Made by a program: the position numbers and the translations under genes. A stretch of DNA of 64,000 nucleotides from Streptomyces soli (lineage in GTDB: Bacteria > Actinomycetota > Actinomycetes > Streptomycetales > Streptomycetaceae). The stretch lies in the NCBI RefSeq assembly GCF_003999195.1, contig NZ_RJVR01000216.1, positions 1-64,000 on the forward strand. The letters are read 5' to 3'. Below the pieces are notes generated by a model. That model saw nothing but the letters and a program-made list of their open reading frames with translations. It was not told the origin of the DNA and made no database searches. Shown piece after piece: positions 54,208 through 64,000 of this stretch. The number at the start of each line of letters is the position of its first letter. The first letter of the stretch is position 1.

Positions 54208-57200
54208 CGCGGCGGGCTCCCTCGGGGTCGTAGAGGACTGGGCCGGCGACTGTCACCGGGACCAGCCGGTCGCCGACGGGCGCGTACAGCCGCTCGCCGA
54301 TACGGTCCCGGCCGCCCTTGACGAGCGCGAGGGCGAAGGTCCGGCCGAGGGCGGCGCTGCAGTAGCTGGAAGTGACGTGGCCGAGCATCGGGACGGGCGG
54401 CTCGGGGAGGGTGCCGGTGGCGACCAGGTGGGTGCCCTCGGGGAGGAAGTCGGCCGGGTCCTCGGGGAGCAGGCCGACGAGGTGCTTGCGGTCGGGGCGG
54501 ACGGCGTCGGCACGGGCGTACGAGCGCTTGCCGACGAAGTCCTTCTTCTTCTTCTTCGACACGACCCAGCTCATGCCCAGGTCCTGCGGGGTCACCGTGC
54601 CGTCCGTGTCCTGGCCGATGATCGGGTAGCCCTTCTCGGCGCGCAGGACGTGCATGGTCTCGGTGCCGTACGGGGTGACTCCGGCCGCGTAGACGGACTC
54701 CCAGAGCGCGAGGGCGTCCCAGGGCGAGACGTTGATCTCGTAGGCCAGTTCGCCGGAGAAGCTGATCCGGCAGACGCGGGCCGCGATGCCCGCGACGGTC
54801 GTGTCGCGCCAGGCCATGAAGGGGAAGTCGGCGTTGTCCACGGCCAGATCGGGGGCCAGGTCGCGGAGCACCTCGCGGGAGCGGGGGCCGACGAGTGCGA
54901 TGGTGGCCCACTGCTCGGTGACGGAGGTGAACCGGACCCTCAGGTCGGGCCACTCGGTCTGCAGCCATTCCTCCATCCAGTCCAGGACGGTGGCGGCATT
55001 GCCGGTGGTGGTGGTGACGATGAAGCGGTCGTCGGCGAGGCGGATGACGGTGCCGTCGTCGAAGATCATGCCGTCGAGGCGGGCCATGACGCCGTAGCGG
55101 ATCATGCCGACTTTGAGGGTGCTCATCATGTTCGTGTAGAGGCGGTCGAGGAAGACGCCCGCGTCCGGGCCCTGGACGTCGATCTTGCCGAGGGTCGAGG
55201 CGTCCATGAAGGCCACGCCCTCACGGGCGGCGGTGCATTCGCGCAGGACGGCGGTTTCCATGTCCTCGCCGGGCTGCGGGTAGTACCAGGGTCGCTTCCA
55301 CTGGCCGACGTTCTCGAAGAGCGCGCCGTGGGCGACATGCCAGGGATGGATGGCGGTGGTGCGGATCGGGTCGTGGAGGGCGCCCCGGTCGCGGCCGGCG
55401 AGGGTCGCGAAGCTGACGGGGGTGTACGGCGGCCGGAAGGTGGTCGTGCCGAGCGCGGAGACGTCGACGCCGAGGAGGTGGGCGACGGTGCCGGAGGCCA
55501 GTACGCCGGAGGTCTTGCCCTGGTCGTTGGCGGTGCCGGCGGTGGTGTAGCGCTTGGTGTGCTCGACGGAACGCATTCCGGCGCCGGTGGCCCGTGTGAG
55601 GTCGGCGACGGTGACGTCGCGCTGGAGGTCGACGAAGCTTGTCGCTCCGCCGGTGCCGAAGACGACGAAGACCGTCTCCGGGGCGGTCTCCGATTCGGCG
55701 TCTACGGGCGGCAGTTCGGGTTGCTCCGGTGCGTAGCCTTCGGCCTCCAGCGCGCAGGCGGCGGCTGCCGTGCCCTCCGCCGGACTCGCCGCGACCTCGA
55801 CGGCCTGGCGGCAGGTGCCGGGGGCGGGGACGAAGGTGCCGAGGGCGTCGTCGTAGCGGAGCTTGCCGCCCGCCTGGCTGTAGAGGTGGCCGACGGGGTT
55901 CCAGCCGCCCGAGACCAGGAGGAGGTCGGCCTCGATCCGGCGGTCGCCCACCAGCACGGCGGTGAGGCGGTCTTCTCCTTCTGTGCCGGTGACGTACTCG
56001 CCCTGGCGGGTGTCGACCATCGCCGCGATCTCCACGCCTGCGGCGGCAAGGTCGCGGGCGACGGCGTGGGCGCTGTCGTTGGTCGTGAAGACCACGGCCT
56101 TGCGGCCCGGGACGACGCCGTACTTGTTGACGTACGTACGGGCCGAACCGGCCAGCATGATGCCGGGGCGGTCGTTGTCCGGGAAGGCGAGGGAGCGCTC
56201 GTGGGCGCCGGTGGCCAGGATGACGCGGCGGGCGCGGATGCGGTGGACGCGCTCGCGGGAGACGTGCGCGGGGGCGTGGGCGCCGAGGTGGTTGGTGCGG
56301 CGCTCGACGGCGAGGAGGTGGTTGTCGTCGTAGTAGCCGAAGACGGTGGTGCGGCGGAGGATGCGCACTTCGGGGGCGGAGGTGAGGAGGGCCTCGACTT
56401 CGCTTGCCCAGGTGAGGTGTTGGGCCGTGCCCAGCAGGCTGCCGCCCAGCTCGGGCTGGTCGTCGGCCAGGATGACGCGGGCGCCGCTTCTCGCTGCCGA
56501 GGCGGCCGCGGCGAGGCCGGCCGGGCCGGCGCCGACGATCAGCAGGTCGCAGTGGGTGTGCACGGCGTCGTAGCGCGCCGGGTCGGGGGTCGTGGCGAGG
56601 CGGCCCTGGCCGGGAAGGCCGGTCGCCACGAGGCCGTCGTACAGCTCGACGGCGGTGGCGGGGAGCATCGGCTCGGGGAACGGCTCTTCTATCTGGATGA
56701 CGGCGTTGGGCTCTTCGACGCCGGCGGAGAAGATGCCACGCGGGCGGCCGAGTTTGATGCTCGTTCCGGTGCGGATGATGCCGTTGGCGAGGAGGGCGGA
56801 GGCGAGGGTGTCGCCGGGGTGGCCTTCGTACTGGGTGCCGTCGAAGGTGAACGTGAGGCGTTCGGCGCGGTTGACTCGGCCGCCCGTGGTGAGCCGGAAC
56901 GGTTGGGTGCGGCCGTCCGTGGCGGGGGCAGGGGTTGACTCTCCCCCTCGCTTCGCTGGGGGCACCCCCACCACCCCGCCCCTTCCCGAAACCGGGGGCT
57001 TTGCCCCTGGACCCTGCTCCTCAAACCCCGGAGGGGCTGAATATGGCGGCGCCTCCACGAACTCGTTCGTCGACGTGTCGCGTACCGCGTTGAACCAGCG
57101 GCGGCAGCCGGCCGCGTGGCTCCAGCGCTCGGCGAAGGGTCCCTTGGGGTTGTCGCGGAAGAAGAGGTAGTGGGCCCACTCGTCGTCGGTCAGGGCCGAG

Positions 57201-57292
57201 GGGTCCTCGGGGTAGGCGATGTGGGCCTGGCCGCCGTAGTGGAACTCGGACTCGTCGCGGGGTCCGCACCAAGGGCATGGGATGAGCAGCAT
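54200..57292 (-). CDS. soxDA: Fused sarcosine oxidase delta-alpha subunit
   Basis: This 1030-residue protein has residues 1-81 as the small delta subunit, with its zinc Cys set (LLIPCPWCGPRDESEFHYGG, SHAAGCRRWFNAVRD). Residues 82-128 are a low-complexity linker (PPGFEEQGPGAKPPVSGRGG). From about 130 on is the alpha subunit: VNRAERLTFTFDGTQYEGHP, FAD/NAD motif LLIVGAGPAGLAAAASAARS, and a C-terminal GcvT-like folate domain. In most genomes soxD and soxA are separate genes. The linker is encoded by a Streptomyces-type intergenic repeat, so the fusion is recent. The alpha subunit binds NAD and carries folate-dependent capture of the methyl group. Confidence 0.88.
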   Translation of the reverse strand: MLLIPCPWCGPRDESEFHYGGQAHIAYPEDPSALTDDEWAHYLFFRDNPKGPFAERWSHAAGCRRWFNAVRDTSTNEFVEAPPYSAPPGFEEQGPGAKPPVSGRGGVVGVPPAKRGGESTPAPATDGRTQPFRLTTGGRVNRAERLTFTFDGTQYEGHPGDTLASALLANGIIRTGTSIKLGRPRGIFSAGVEEPNAVIQIEEPFPEPMLPATAVELYDGLVATGLPGQGRLATTPDPARYDAVHTHCDLLIVGAGPAGLAAAASAARSGARVILADDQPELGGSLLGTAQHLTWASEVEALLTSAPEVRILRRTTVFGYYDDNHLLAVERRTNHLGAHAPAHVSRERVHRIRARRVILATGAHERSLAFPDNDRPGIMLAGSARTYVNKYGVVPGRKAVVFTTNDSAHAVARDLAAAGVEIAAMVDTRQGEYVTGTEGEDRLTAVLVGDRRIEADLLLVSGGWNPVGHLYSQAGGKLRYDDALGTFVPAPGTCRQAVEVAASPAEGTAAAACALEAEGYAPEQPELPPVDAESETAPETVFVVFGTGGATSFVDLQRDVTVADLTRATGAGMRSVEHTKRYTTAGTANDQGKTSGVLASGTVAHLLGVDVSALGTTTFRPPYTPVSFATLAGRDRGALHDPIRTTAIHPWHVAHGALFENVGQWKRPWYYPQPGEDMETAVLRECTAAREGVAFMDASTLGKIDVQGPDAGVFLDRLYTNMMSTLKVGMIRYGVMARLDGMIFDDGTVIRLADDRFIVTTTTGNAATVLDWMEEWLQTEWPDLRVRFTSVTEQWATIALVGPRSREVLRDLAPDLAVDNADFPFMAWRDTTVAGIAARVCRISFSGELAYEINVSPWDALALWESVYAAGVTPYGTETMHVLRAEKGYPIIGQDTDGTVTPQDLGMSWVVSKKKKKDFVGKRSYARADAVRPDRKHLVGLLPEDPADFLPEGTHLVATGTLPEPPVPMLGHVTSSYCSAALGRTFALALVKGGRDRIGERLYAPVGDRLVPVTVAGPVLYDPEGARRDG
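56937..57043 (-). repeat. Streptomyces-type intergenic repeat inside soxDA
   Basis: This stretch (with CCCGGAGGGGCTGAATATGG and GGGGGCTTTGCCCCTGG hairpin halves) has the form of the small dispersed GC-rich repeats found between Streptomyces genes. Here it lies within the open frame and supplies the linker joining delta and alpha domains. Confidence 0.65.
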
Positions 57293-57387
57293 GTTGTGAG
57301 ATCACCTCGCGATGTCGAGCGGGGCCGCCGGCAGGGCGGCGGCCGGGGCGTTCCGGAGCGGCGGCACGGGTCTGAGGCGAAGCCGCA

Positions 57388-58620
57388 TCAGTGGGCTACC
57401 GCGGCCGCGCCGTGCTCGTCGACGAGCGCGCCGGTGGTGAAACGGTCGAGCGAGAAGGGGGCGTTGAGGGGGTGGGGGGTGTCGTGGGCGATGGTGTGGG
57501 CGTAGACCCAGCCGACGCCGGGGGTGGCTTTGAAGCCGCCGGTGCCCCAGCCGCAGTTGAGGTAGAGGTTGTCGACGGGGGTGAGGCCGATGATGGGGGA
57601 GGCGTCGGGGCTGACGTCGACGATGCCGCCCCAGGTGCGGAGCACGTGCGCGCGGGCGAAGACGGGGAAGAGCTCGAGCGCGGCGGACATCTGCTCTTCG
57701 ATGATGTGGAAGGCGCCGCGCTGGGTGTAGGAGTTGTACGAGTCGATGCCGGCGCCCATGACCAACTCGCCCTTGTGCGCCTGACTGACGTACACGTGCA
57801 CCGCGTTCGACATGACAACCGTGGGGTGGACCGGCTCCAGCAGCTCGCTCACGAGCGCCTGCAACGGGTGGCTCTGCAGCGGCAGATCGAAGCCGGCCAT
57901 CTTGGCCAGGACCGACGAGTGCCCCGCCGAGCAGAGTGCGACCTTGCCCGCCGCGATGGGCCCGAGGGTGGTCTGTACGCCGACGACCTGGCCGCCGACG
58001 ATGTCGATGCCGGTGACTTCGCAGTTCTGGATGATGTCGATGCCGGCGGCGTCCGCCGAGCGGGCCAGGCCCCAGGCCACGTGGTCGTGCTTGGCGATGC
58101 CGGCGCGCGGCTGGTACGTACCGCCCATGACGGGGTAGCGCACGTCGGGCGAGATGTTGACGATCGGGCAGACCTCCCGGACACCGTCCGCGTCGAGCCA
58201 TTCGGCGTCGACGCCGTTGAGGCGGTTGGCCTCGACGCGGCGGACGCTGTCGCGTACGTCCTGGAGACTGTGGGCGAGGTTCAGGACGCCGCGCTGGGAG
58301 AAGAGGATGGGGTAGTCCAGCTCCTCCTCCAGGCCTTCCCAGAGCTTGAGGGCGTGTTCGTAGATGCCGGCGCTCTCGTCCCAGAGGTAGTTGGAGCGGA
58401 TGATCGTGGTGTTGCGGGCCATGTTGCCGCCCGCGAGCCAGCCCTTCTCCAGGACCGCGACGTTCGTGATCCCGTGGTTCTTCGCCAGGTAGTGGGCGGT
58501 GGCGAGGCCGTGCCCGCCGCCGCCGACGATGACGACGTCGTACGACTTCTTCGGCTCGGGCGTGCGCCACAGCCAGTCGGGGTGCTCGGGGAGATCGGCA
58601 CCGGGGGTGCGGGGGCTCAT
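57388..58620 (-). CDS. soxB: Sarcosine oxidase subunit beta
   Basis: This 410-residue flavoprotein holds the active site that oxidises the N-methyl group of sarcosine. FAD motif: [20 protein letters not shown]. Other conserved parts: [20 protein letters not shown] (flavin-contact region), [20 protein letters not shown] and [23 protein letters not shown] overlaps the stop of the 40-codon stub before it (ATGA). Acts with soxDA and soxG; product formaldehyde or methylene-THF plus glycine. Confidence 0.92.
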   Translation of the reverse strand: MSPRTPGADLPEHPDWLWRTPEPKKSYDVVIVGGGGHGLATAHYLAKNHGITNVAVLEKGWLAGGNMARNTTIIRSNYLWDESAGIYEHALKLWEGLEEELDYPILFSQRGVLNLAHSLQDVRDSVRRVEANRLNGVDAEWLDADGVREVCPIVNISPDVRYPVMGGTYQPRAGIAKHDHVAWGLARSADAAGIDIIQNCEVTGIDIVGGQVVGVQTTLGPIAAGKVALCSAGHSSVLAKMAGFDLPLQSHPLQALVSELLEPVHPTVVMSNAVHVYVSQAHKGELVMGAGIDSYNSYTQRGAFHIIEEQMSAALELFPVFARAHVLRTWGGIVDVSPDASPIIGLTPVDNLYLNCGWGTGGFKATPGVGWVYAHTIAHDTPHPLNAPFSLDRFTTGALVDEHGAAAVAH

Positions 58621-58739
58621 CGGGCGTCTCCTGACAGGTACGGGTAGAGCGGGTGGGCGGCTGCGAGGGCTTCGGTGCGGGCCCGCAGGGCTGCGAGGTC
58701 GGGGTCGGGCTCGGCGAGCGGTGCGCTGAGGGCGTTCAT
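58617..58739 (-). pseudogene. Probable 3' stub of glyA (serine hydroxymethyltransferase)
   Basis: The 40 codons read [40 protein letters not shown]. The ending [19 protein letters not shown] is like the C-terminus of serine hydroxymethyltransferases, and in related operons glyA lies exactly here between the dehydrogenase and soxB. The rest of the enzyme is absent, so an in-frame deletion kept only the tail, which still couples to soxB through ATGA. It could be translated as a leader for soxB. Confidence 0.55.
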
Positions 58740-58758
58740 ACGGCCAGGGCCTCCCGGA

Positions 58759-61269
<2,511 letters not shown>

Positions 61270-61314
61270 TCAATGTGCCTGTCCCTCCGGGGGGTGTCAA
61301 GAGGGCAGAACGCA

Positions 61315-61352
61315 CGTGCCCGGCGGGCTGTCGGAGCAGCCCACCGGGCACG
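61315..61352 (-). terminator. Terminator after the betaine-binding-protein gene
   Basis: A 16 bp stem with one mismatch (CGTGCCCGGCGGGCTG with near-complement at 61337-61352) and a 6-base loop lies 56 bases past the 61408 stop. It separates the transporter transcript from the catabolic operon. Confidence 0.8.
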
Positions 61353-61407
61353 GGTGTTTCACGGGCGGTCGCGGTCGCGCGAGCTGCCTCATCCCGGGCG
61401 GAGCGCC

Positions 61408-62394
61408 CTACTTGAGCCAGGCAGCGACCTTGTCGGGGTTGGCGTCGACCCACTTCTTCGCGGCCGCGTCGTCCGACATCTTGTCGACGGCGATGTACTT
61501 GGCGACGAGGTTCTGGTCGTCGTTGGTCCAGGAGAAGTTCTTGACCAGGCTGTAGGCCGGGCTGCCCGACTTGGCGAACGTCGAGCTGACGATCTTGTCC
61601 AGGTTGTATACGGGGTAATCGCAGGCGATCTTCGACGCGACGGCGTCGCAGCCCGTCGTGTACGCGGGCAGATTGACCTTGACCAGCGGCACCTCGGACA
61701 GGAACCACTGCGGCTCGTAGAAGTAGCCGATGACCCACTGCTTGTTCTTCTCGGCCTGCCGGTAGGCCTGGATGAGCGCGGTCTCGCTGCCCGCGTACAC
61801 CACCTTGTAGTCCAGCTTCAGGTTCGTCACCAGCGCCGCGTCATTCGTGACGTACGAGGGGTCGCCGTCCAGCAGCTGGCCCTTGCCGCCCGACTCCGAG
61901 GTCTTGAACTTCGAGGCGTACTTGTTGAGGTTCTTCCAGCTGGTGATGTCCGGGTACGCCTTCGCCAGCCACGGCGGTACGTACCAGCCGATGACGCCCT
62001 TGTTGCCGGTCTGGCCGGCCGAGACGGCGGTCTTCTGCTCGGTGATGTACTTCTTCTTCAGGTCGTCGTGGCCCCAGTTCTCCAGGACGGCGTCGACCTC
62101 GCCGGTCCCGAAGCCCTGCCACGCGACCTGCTCTTTCAGGTCCTTCTTATTGACCGTACAGCCGAGCTTCTTCTCCGCGACGTACGCGACGACCGCCGCG
62201 TCCGCCTCGTAGCCGACCCACGGGTTGACCGCCAGATTGAAGGTTCCGCACTTGCCGGAGCTGCCTGCGGCGGAGGAGGTGTCGCCGACCTTGGCACCGC
62301 CGCACGCGGTGAGGGTGAGGCCGAGCGCCGCCAGTCCGGCCGCGCCGGCGCGCCATCTCGCGGGACGGCTGCCCGCGACGAGGTGTATTGCCAT
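61408..62394 (-). CDS. Glycine betaine/choline-type ABC substrate-binding lipoprotein
   Basis: This 328-residue exported lipoprotein has signal and lipobox LAALGLTLTACGG and an OpuAC-type domain (TFNLAVNPWVGYEADAAVVA, VAWQGFGTGEVDAVLENWGH, GVIGWYVPPWLAKAYP, WVIGYFYEPQWFLSEVP). Aromatic residues suited to cage a quaternary ammonium group are abundant. It works with the permease upstream in the operon. It is placed beside betaine-derived demethylation enzymes, consistent with feeding them. Confidence 0.9.
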   Translation of the reverse strand: MAIHLVAGSRPARWRAGAAGLAALGLTLTACGGAKVGDTSSAAGSSGKCGTFNLAVNPWVGYEADAAVVAYVAEKKLGCTVNKKDLKEQVAWQGFGTGEVDAVLENWGHDDLKKKYITEQKTAVSAGQTGNKGVIGWYVPPWLAKAYPDITSWKNLNKYASKFKTSESGGKGQLLDGDPSYVTNDAALVTNLKLDYKVVYAGSETALIQAYRQAEKNKQWVIGYFYEPQWFLSEVPLVKVNLPAYTTGCDAVASKIACDYPVYNLDKIVSSTFAKSGSPAYSLVKNFSWTNDDQNLVAKYIAVDKMSDDAAAKKWVDANPDKVAAWLK

Positions 62395-62417
62395 GTGTCG
62401 TGCTCCTTTTGACTGCC

Positions 62418-64000
62418 CTAGCCCCGGCTGGGCACCGTGGTGCGTCGCGCCGCTGCCTGAGTGATCCGGTCGAACATGACTCCGAGCAGTACGATGGCGA
62501 GCCCCGCCGCCAGCCCCTTGCCGTACAGCTCTCCCTGCGAGAATCCGGCCACAACGTCGTAGCCGAGGGCGCCCGCACCGACCAGGCCGCCCACAACAAC
62601 CATCGACAGCACGTAAATCAGGCCCTGGTTGGTAGCGAGAGTCAGGGCGCCGCGTGACATCGGCAGTTGGACTTTGGTGATGATCTGCCAGGTGTTGGAC
62701 CCGGCAGCGGTGGCCGCCTCGACCGTGGTCTCCGGCACGGCCCGGATCCCGTCCGCGATGATCTTCATCGTGACGGGTGCGGCATAGACGACGGCGGCGA
62801 CGATCGCGGTGAAGCGGGTCGCGCCGAACAGTGCGAGGAACGGCACCAGGTAGACGAACGGCGGCATCACCTGCGCCGCGTCCAGAGTGGGCCGGATGAG
62901 CCGGTCGGCCATCGGGCTGCGCCCCATCCAGACGCCGACCACGACCCCGAACACCATCACGAGCACCGTCGCCACGACCGTCGAGGCCAGCGTGGTCATA
63001 CCGTCCGACCACACCCCGGTGCCGACCAGCAGCCCCACGCACACCCCCGCCGTGACCCCGGCCCGCCAGCCGCCCAGTACGGCGCCGACGGCGACCAGGA
63101 CCGCGCCGACCAGCCACCACGGGGAGTCGGTCAGCAGCGACTGGAAGGGGTTGAGCAGGCCGTTGGTGATGAGGTTGCGAATGGCGTTCGTGAAGCCCGA
63201 CAGATTGTCCTGCGCCCAGGTGGTCACGCTGTCCGCCGCGCTCGCGATGGCGCTGCCGGTGCTGCCCTGGCCGGGGAACTCCGCCGCCCAGACGTACGTG
63301 TGCGACAGGTAGACGACGACTGCCGCCACCACGCCGCCCGCCACCAGCAGGTGCTTGCGCCACTTGGCGAAACGGCTCCCCGAGCGCCTGGCCGCCTCGG
63401 CCCTTACGCTTGCCGCGGTCGTCACCCGGTCCAGGACGATGGCCATGACGACGATGGCGAGACCAGCATTGAAGGCCGTGCCCACATCCAGCGACTGCAG
63501 GGCCTGGACGACGGTCTTGCCGAGCCCGGGGGCGTCGATCAGCGCGGCGATGGTGACCATGGCCAGGGCGGCCATGATGGTCTGGTTGACGCCCATCACC
63601 ACCGTCCGCTTGGACATCGGCAGCAGCACCTTGGTGAGCGTCTGCCGGCGCGTCGAGCCCAGCGAGTCGGCCGCCTCGACCGTCGTCTCGGGCACCGAGC
63701 GGATGGCGTGGGCGGTGATACGGATCGCGGGAGGCGCCGCGTAGATCAGGGTGGCGATGGTGGCCGACGCCGGACCGATGAGGAAGAAGAGGGTGAGCGG
63801 GGCCAGGTAGACGAAGGTCGGCATCGTCTGCATGAAGTCCAGGAACGGCGTCAGGATCCGGTTGACCCGGTCGGACAGCCCCGCCCACACGCCGAGCGGG
63901 ATGCCGATGAGGAGCGCGACGAAGACCGCCGACACGGTCAGCGCCAGGGTGTCCATGCTCTCCTGCCACAGGCCCTGCAACCCGAAGAAGGTGAAGCCGG
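62418..64000 (-). CDS. ProW-type ABC permease, two fused modules (5' end beyond window)
   Basis: At least 527 residues are visible; the start lies past 64000. Two homologous OpuAB/ProW modules occur in one chain, each with an EAA-type coupling loop: EAADSLGSTRRQTLTKVLLP and EAATAAGSNTWQIITKVQLP. Many membrane segments are present (LALTVSAVFVALLIGIPLGV, VVATVLVMVFGVVVGVWMG). It should form the translocation pore for glycine betaine or a related solute. The ATPase is probably upstream, outside the window. It is followed after 23 bases by the binding-protein gene. Confidence 0.88.
   Translation of the reverse strand, partial: GFTFFGLQGLWQESMDTLALTVSAVFVALLIGIPLGVWAGLSDRVNRILTPFLDFMQTMPTFVYLAPLTLFFLIGPASATIATLIYAAPPAIRITAHAIRSVPETTVEAADSLGSTRRQTLTKVLLPMSKRTVVMGVNQTIMAALAMVTIAALIDAPGLGKTVVQALQSLDVGTAFNAGLAIVVMAIVLDRVTTAASVRAEAARRSGSRFAKWRKHLLVAGGVVAAVVVYLSHTYVWAAEFPGQGSTGSAIASAADSVTTWAQDNLSGFTNAIRNLITNGLLNPFQSLLTDSPWWLVGAVLVAVGAVLGGWRAGVTAGVCVGLLVGTGVWSDGMTTLASTVVATVLVMVFGVVVGVWMGRSPMADRLIRPTLDAAQVMPPFVYLVPFLALFGATRFTAIVAAVVYAAPVTMKIIADGIRAVPETTVEAATAAGSNTWQIITKVQLPMSRGALTLATNQGLIYVLSMVVVGGLVGAGALGYDVVAGFSQGELYGKGLAAGLAIVLLGVMFDRITQAAARRTTVPSRG

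Noticed and set aside
53660..56938. A 1092-residue plus-strand ORF
   Set aside because: It is the low-complexity antisense shadow of soxG and soxDA, rich in Gly, Ala, Val and Asp, without domains.

Overview
The window is high-GC actinobacterial DNA, almost certainly a Streptomyces chromosome. Supporting this are codon use, many ATGA/GTGA start-stop overlaps, and recognisable Streptomyces genes: rsiG with its double c-di-GMP motif, a nur-like Fur regulator next to ygfZ, DUF2516, a PP2C phosphatase with a receiver domain, and a sarcosine oxidase operon.

Region 1 (about 231-25416) is a 25 kb genomic island in a tRNA-Thr(CGT) gene. An exact 62 bp direct repeat, made of the tRNA 3' half plus part of its terminator, lies at 231-292 and 25355-25416; the tRNA is intact only at the right end. 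The left part holds MmyB-type regulators paired with oxidoreductases (SDR, aldo/keto reductase), an NTF2-like protein and decayed fragments. The middle is nested mobile DNA. A small element (6790-8181) carries a methyltransferase between inverted Tn7-like ends; one end is split by a 224 bp MITE with a 9 bp target duplication. A Tn7-like transposon (about 9921-21988) encodes TnsA, TnsB, TnsC and a TniQ protein fused to an IS21-type helix-turn-helix, with a zinc-ribbon protein and a SUMF1-domain protein as probable cargo. Its tnsB is cut by a 5.5 kb Tn554-like element (11980-17445; three overlapping genes tnpA, tnpB, tnpC) that itself carries a dienelactone-hydrolase gene between 57 bp direct repeats of the tnpC 3' end. 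The right part of the island has another MmyB/SDR divergon. No dedicated integrase for the tRNA site is visible.

Region 2 (25.4-42.1 kb) is mostly ordinary chromosome: a decayed APC permease, a secreted tripeptidyl aminopeptidase with a coupled membrane protein, holB, a methyltransferase, a frameshifted NlpC/P60 gene, the PP2C phosphatase, an HbhA-like protein with an XRE regulator and its palindrome, pseudogene debris, DinB, NUDIX and VOC proteins, and a dapA-like/asd pair.

Region 3 (42.1-49.4 kb) is a repetitive accessory cluster that I cannot match to a described system. It has three related GntR-type regulators (one lacking its recognition-helix region), an intact and a truncated HAD phosphatase, two aminoglycoside-phosphotransferase-fold kinases, and three related 55-59 residue two-helix membrane proteins encoded on the opposite strand.

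Region 4 (49.4-64 kb) holds an Eis-like acetyltransferase, rsiG, dtd, ygfZ, nur and a glycine-betaine degradation/uptake block on the minus strand: betaine/choline-type ABC permease and binding protein, dimethylglycine dehydrogenase-like enzyme, a putative glyA stub, soxB, a soxD-soxA fusion and soxG. Together these would import a methylated amine and strip it to glycine.
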